A DNA stretch of 64,000 nt. Source: Rhodopirellula baltica SH 1 (GTDB lineage: Bacteria; Planctomycetota; Planctomycetia; Pirellulales; Pirellulaceae). The position numbers and the translations under genes were made by a program. Under the pieces are notes generated by a model. It saw only the letters and a program-made list of their open reading frames with translations, did not search any database and was not told where the DNA came from. Shown here piece by piece: positions 63,113-64,000 of the stretch (the first letter of the stretch is position 1; each line of letters starts with the position of its first letter). The stretch covers positions 3,968,001 to 4,032,000 of the forward strand of contig NC_005027.1 in assembly GCF_000196115.1 (NCBI RefSeq), given 5' to 3'.

Positions 63113-64000
63113 CCGTCTTTGACTCGGACTTTCTGAAGCGACTGGAATACCTTTCGCTCTTATCAAAGCGGATGTTCAAGGGGCAACTATTGGCCCAGCG
63201 ACGAACGATGCAAACCGGCGGCGGAATCGAATTTGCCGACCACCGCGAATACATCAGCGGAGATGACCTGCGTTACTTGGACTGGAACGTTTACGCGAGG
63301 CACGGCGATTTGCTGCTAAAACGATTCCAGGAAGAGGAAGACCTTCACGTGTATATGCTGCTCGATACATCCGCCAGCATGAACGTGGCTGATTCAGATA
63401 ACCGTCATGGTGAGGCCACAGGAACAAAATTCCTACTGGCCCAGCAGATCGTCGCGGCGTTGTCCTATATCGCTCTGGCAGATCTCGATCGCGTTTCGAT
63501 CTTGGCTTACGACGACCGTGTACGTGCGACCATGCCATTGATCCGAGGCAAAAACCAAGTCCTCAGTTTGCTGCGTTTTCTTGAGCAACTTGAGTGCGGC
63601 GGCGAACGCACGGACTTGCAAACGGTTGTTGGTGATTTTGTGGACCGAGCACCACGAACGGGACTGGCGATTGTTGTCAGCGATCTGTACGACCAAAAGG
63701 GTTTCCGCGACGGCATCGATCGACTCCGTTACGCCCGCTTTGAACCGCATGTGATTCAGATCCATACGCCCAGTGAAGCGTCCCCCAGTTTTTTGGGAGA
63801 CATGGAATTGGTGGACTGTGAGAGTGGTCTGCAAAAAAAGGTGACGGTAACCGAACGCAAGCTACGGCAGTACAAAAAGCTTTTCCAGGCATTCTTAGAT
63901 GACGTCGAAACCTATTGCCGCAACCACGGCCTGAGTCATACACGAGCGACGACGGAGGTTCCTTTCGACGCTGTATTGCTTCGTATGATGCGTACTGCGG
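63109..64000 (+). CDS. DUF58 domain protein, partial at the 3' end
   Basis: The frame starts at the ATGA overlap with moxR and stays open to the end of the window, so only the first 297 codons are seen. The DUF58 signature is FADHREYISGDDLRYLDWNVYAR, followed by LLLKRFQEEEDLHVYMLLDTSASM, a von Willebrand-type metal-ion site (DTSAS). SDLYDQKGF and the Lys/Arg-rich stretch after residue 240 follow. MoxR-DUF58 pairs usually continue into VWA/BatA-type membrane genes, which would lie beyond the window. No membrane span is seen in the visible part. Confidence 0.95.
   Translation, partial: MTVFDSDFLKRLEYLSLLSKRMFKGQLLAQRRTMQTGGGIEFADHREYISGDDLRYLDWNVYARHGDLLLKRFQEEEDLHVYMLLDTSASMNVADSDNRHGEATGTKFLLAQQIVAALSYIALADLDRVSILAYDDRVRATMPLIRGKNQVLSLLRFLEQLECGGERTDLQTVVGDFVDRAPRTGLAIVVSDLYDQKGFRDGIDRLRYARFEPHVIQIHTPSEASPSFLGDMELVDCESGLQKKVTVTERKLRQYKKLFQAFLDDVETYCRNHGLSHTRATTEVPFDAVLLRMMRTA

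Overview
The window looks like chromosomal DNA from a planctomycete close to Rhodopirellula. The support is the mix of families: a YTV-repeat, cysteine-rich wall protein; a PVC-type membrane-bound dehydrogenase with a C-terminal cytochrome c; two giant genes (about 10.5 and 9.8 kb); a secreted type I sulfatase; ThuA, PhyH and Gfo/Idh catabolic proteins; and DUF1583-like sequence. Genus is inferred from family content, not from a search. No rRNA, tRNA, CRISPR array, insertion sequence or prophage was recognised.

Layout. 1-17.8 kb (+): a tightly coupled run with a truncated membrane protein, a 3507-residue membrane/dehydrogenase/cytochrome c fusion, a SufS-type cysteine desulfurase, nadA, a DUF423 protein, pyrB, a pseudo-dihydroorotase overlapping pyrB, and rnpA. 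17.7-22 kb: undecaprenyl-phosphate carrier recycling (DUF368/PopT divergent from UppP), a LexA-like repressor with an altered catalytic residue and a palindrome upstream, and an unusual signal-peptidase-like lipoprotein. 22-25.7 kb (+): a short flagellar operon (degenerate HATPase, flgB, flgC, fliE, fliF). 25.7-31.1 kb: two secreted cysteine-rich proteins (a small one and the YTV-repeat protein), a SET-domain protein, and a NifS-like enzyme without the catalytic cysteine. 31.6-36.4 kb: a PAS-GAF-receiver regulator, an assimilatory sulfite reductase and folD. 36.6-44 kb: a coiled-coil membrane protein divergent from a very long TolC-like lipoprotein, then a hybrid histidine kinase. 44-52 kb: ThuA protein, sulfatase, sugar epimerase, a small protein, an NtrB-like kinase, and a PhyH plus Gfo/Idh pair. 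52-64 kb: a roughly 3260-residue secreted TPR protein divergent from a MoxR-DUF58 pair that runs off the end.

How it fits together. The housekeeping genes (NAD, pyrimidine, folate and sulfur assimilation, lipid carrier recycling, RNase P, SOS) are interleaved with planctomycete envelope genes. Four proteins carry recognisable folds with key catalytic residues changed: the pseudo-dihydroorotase, the LexA-like repressor, the NifS-like enzyme and the flagellar-linked HATPase. Together with the charge-split YTV protein, the signal-peptidase-like protein and the two giant genes, these are the most interesting items. Start codons were chosen from start type, ribosome-binding sites, signal peptides and coupling, and several remain uncertain.
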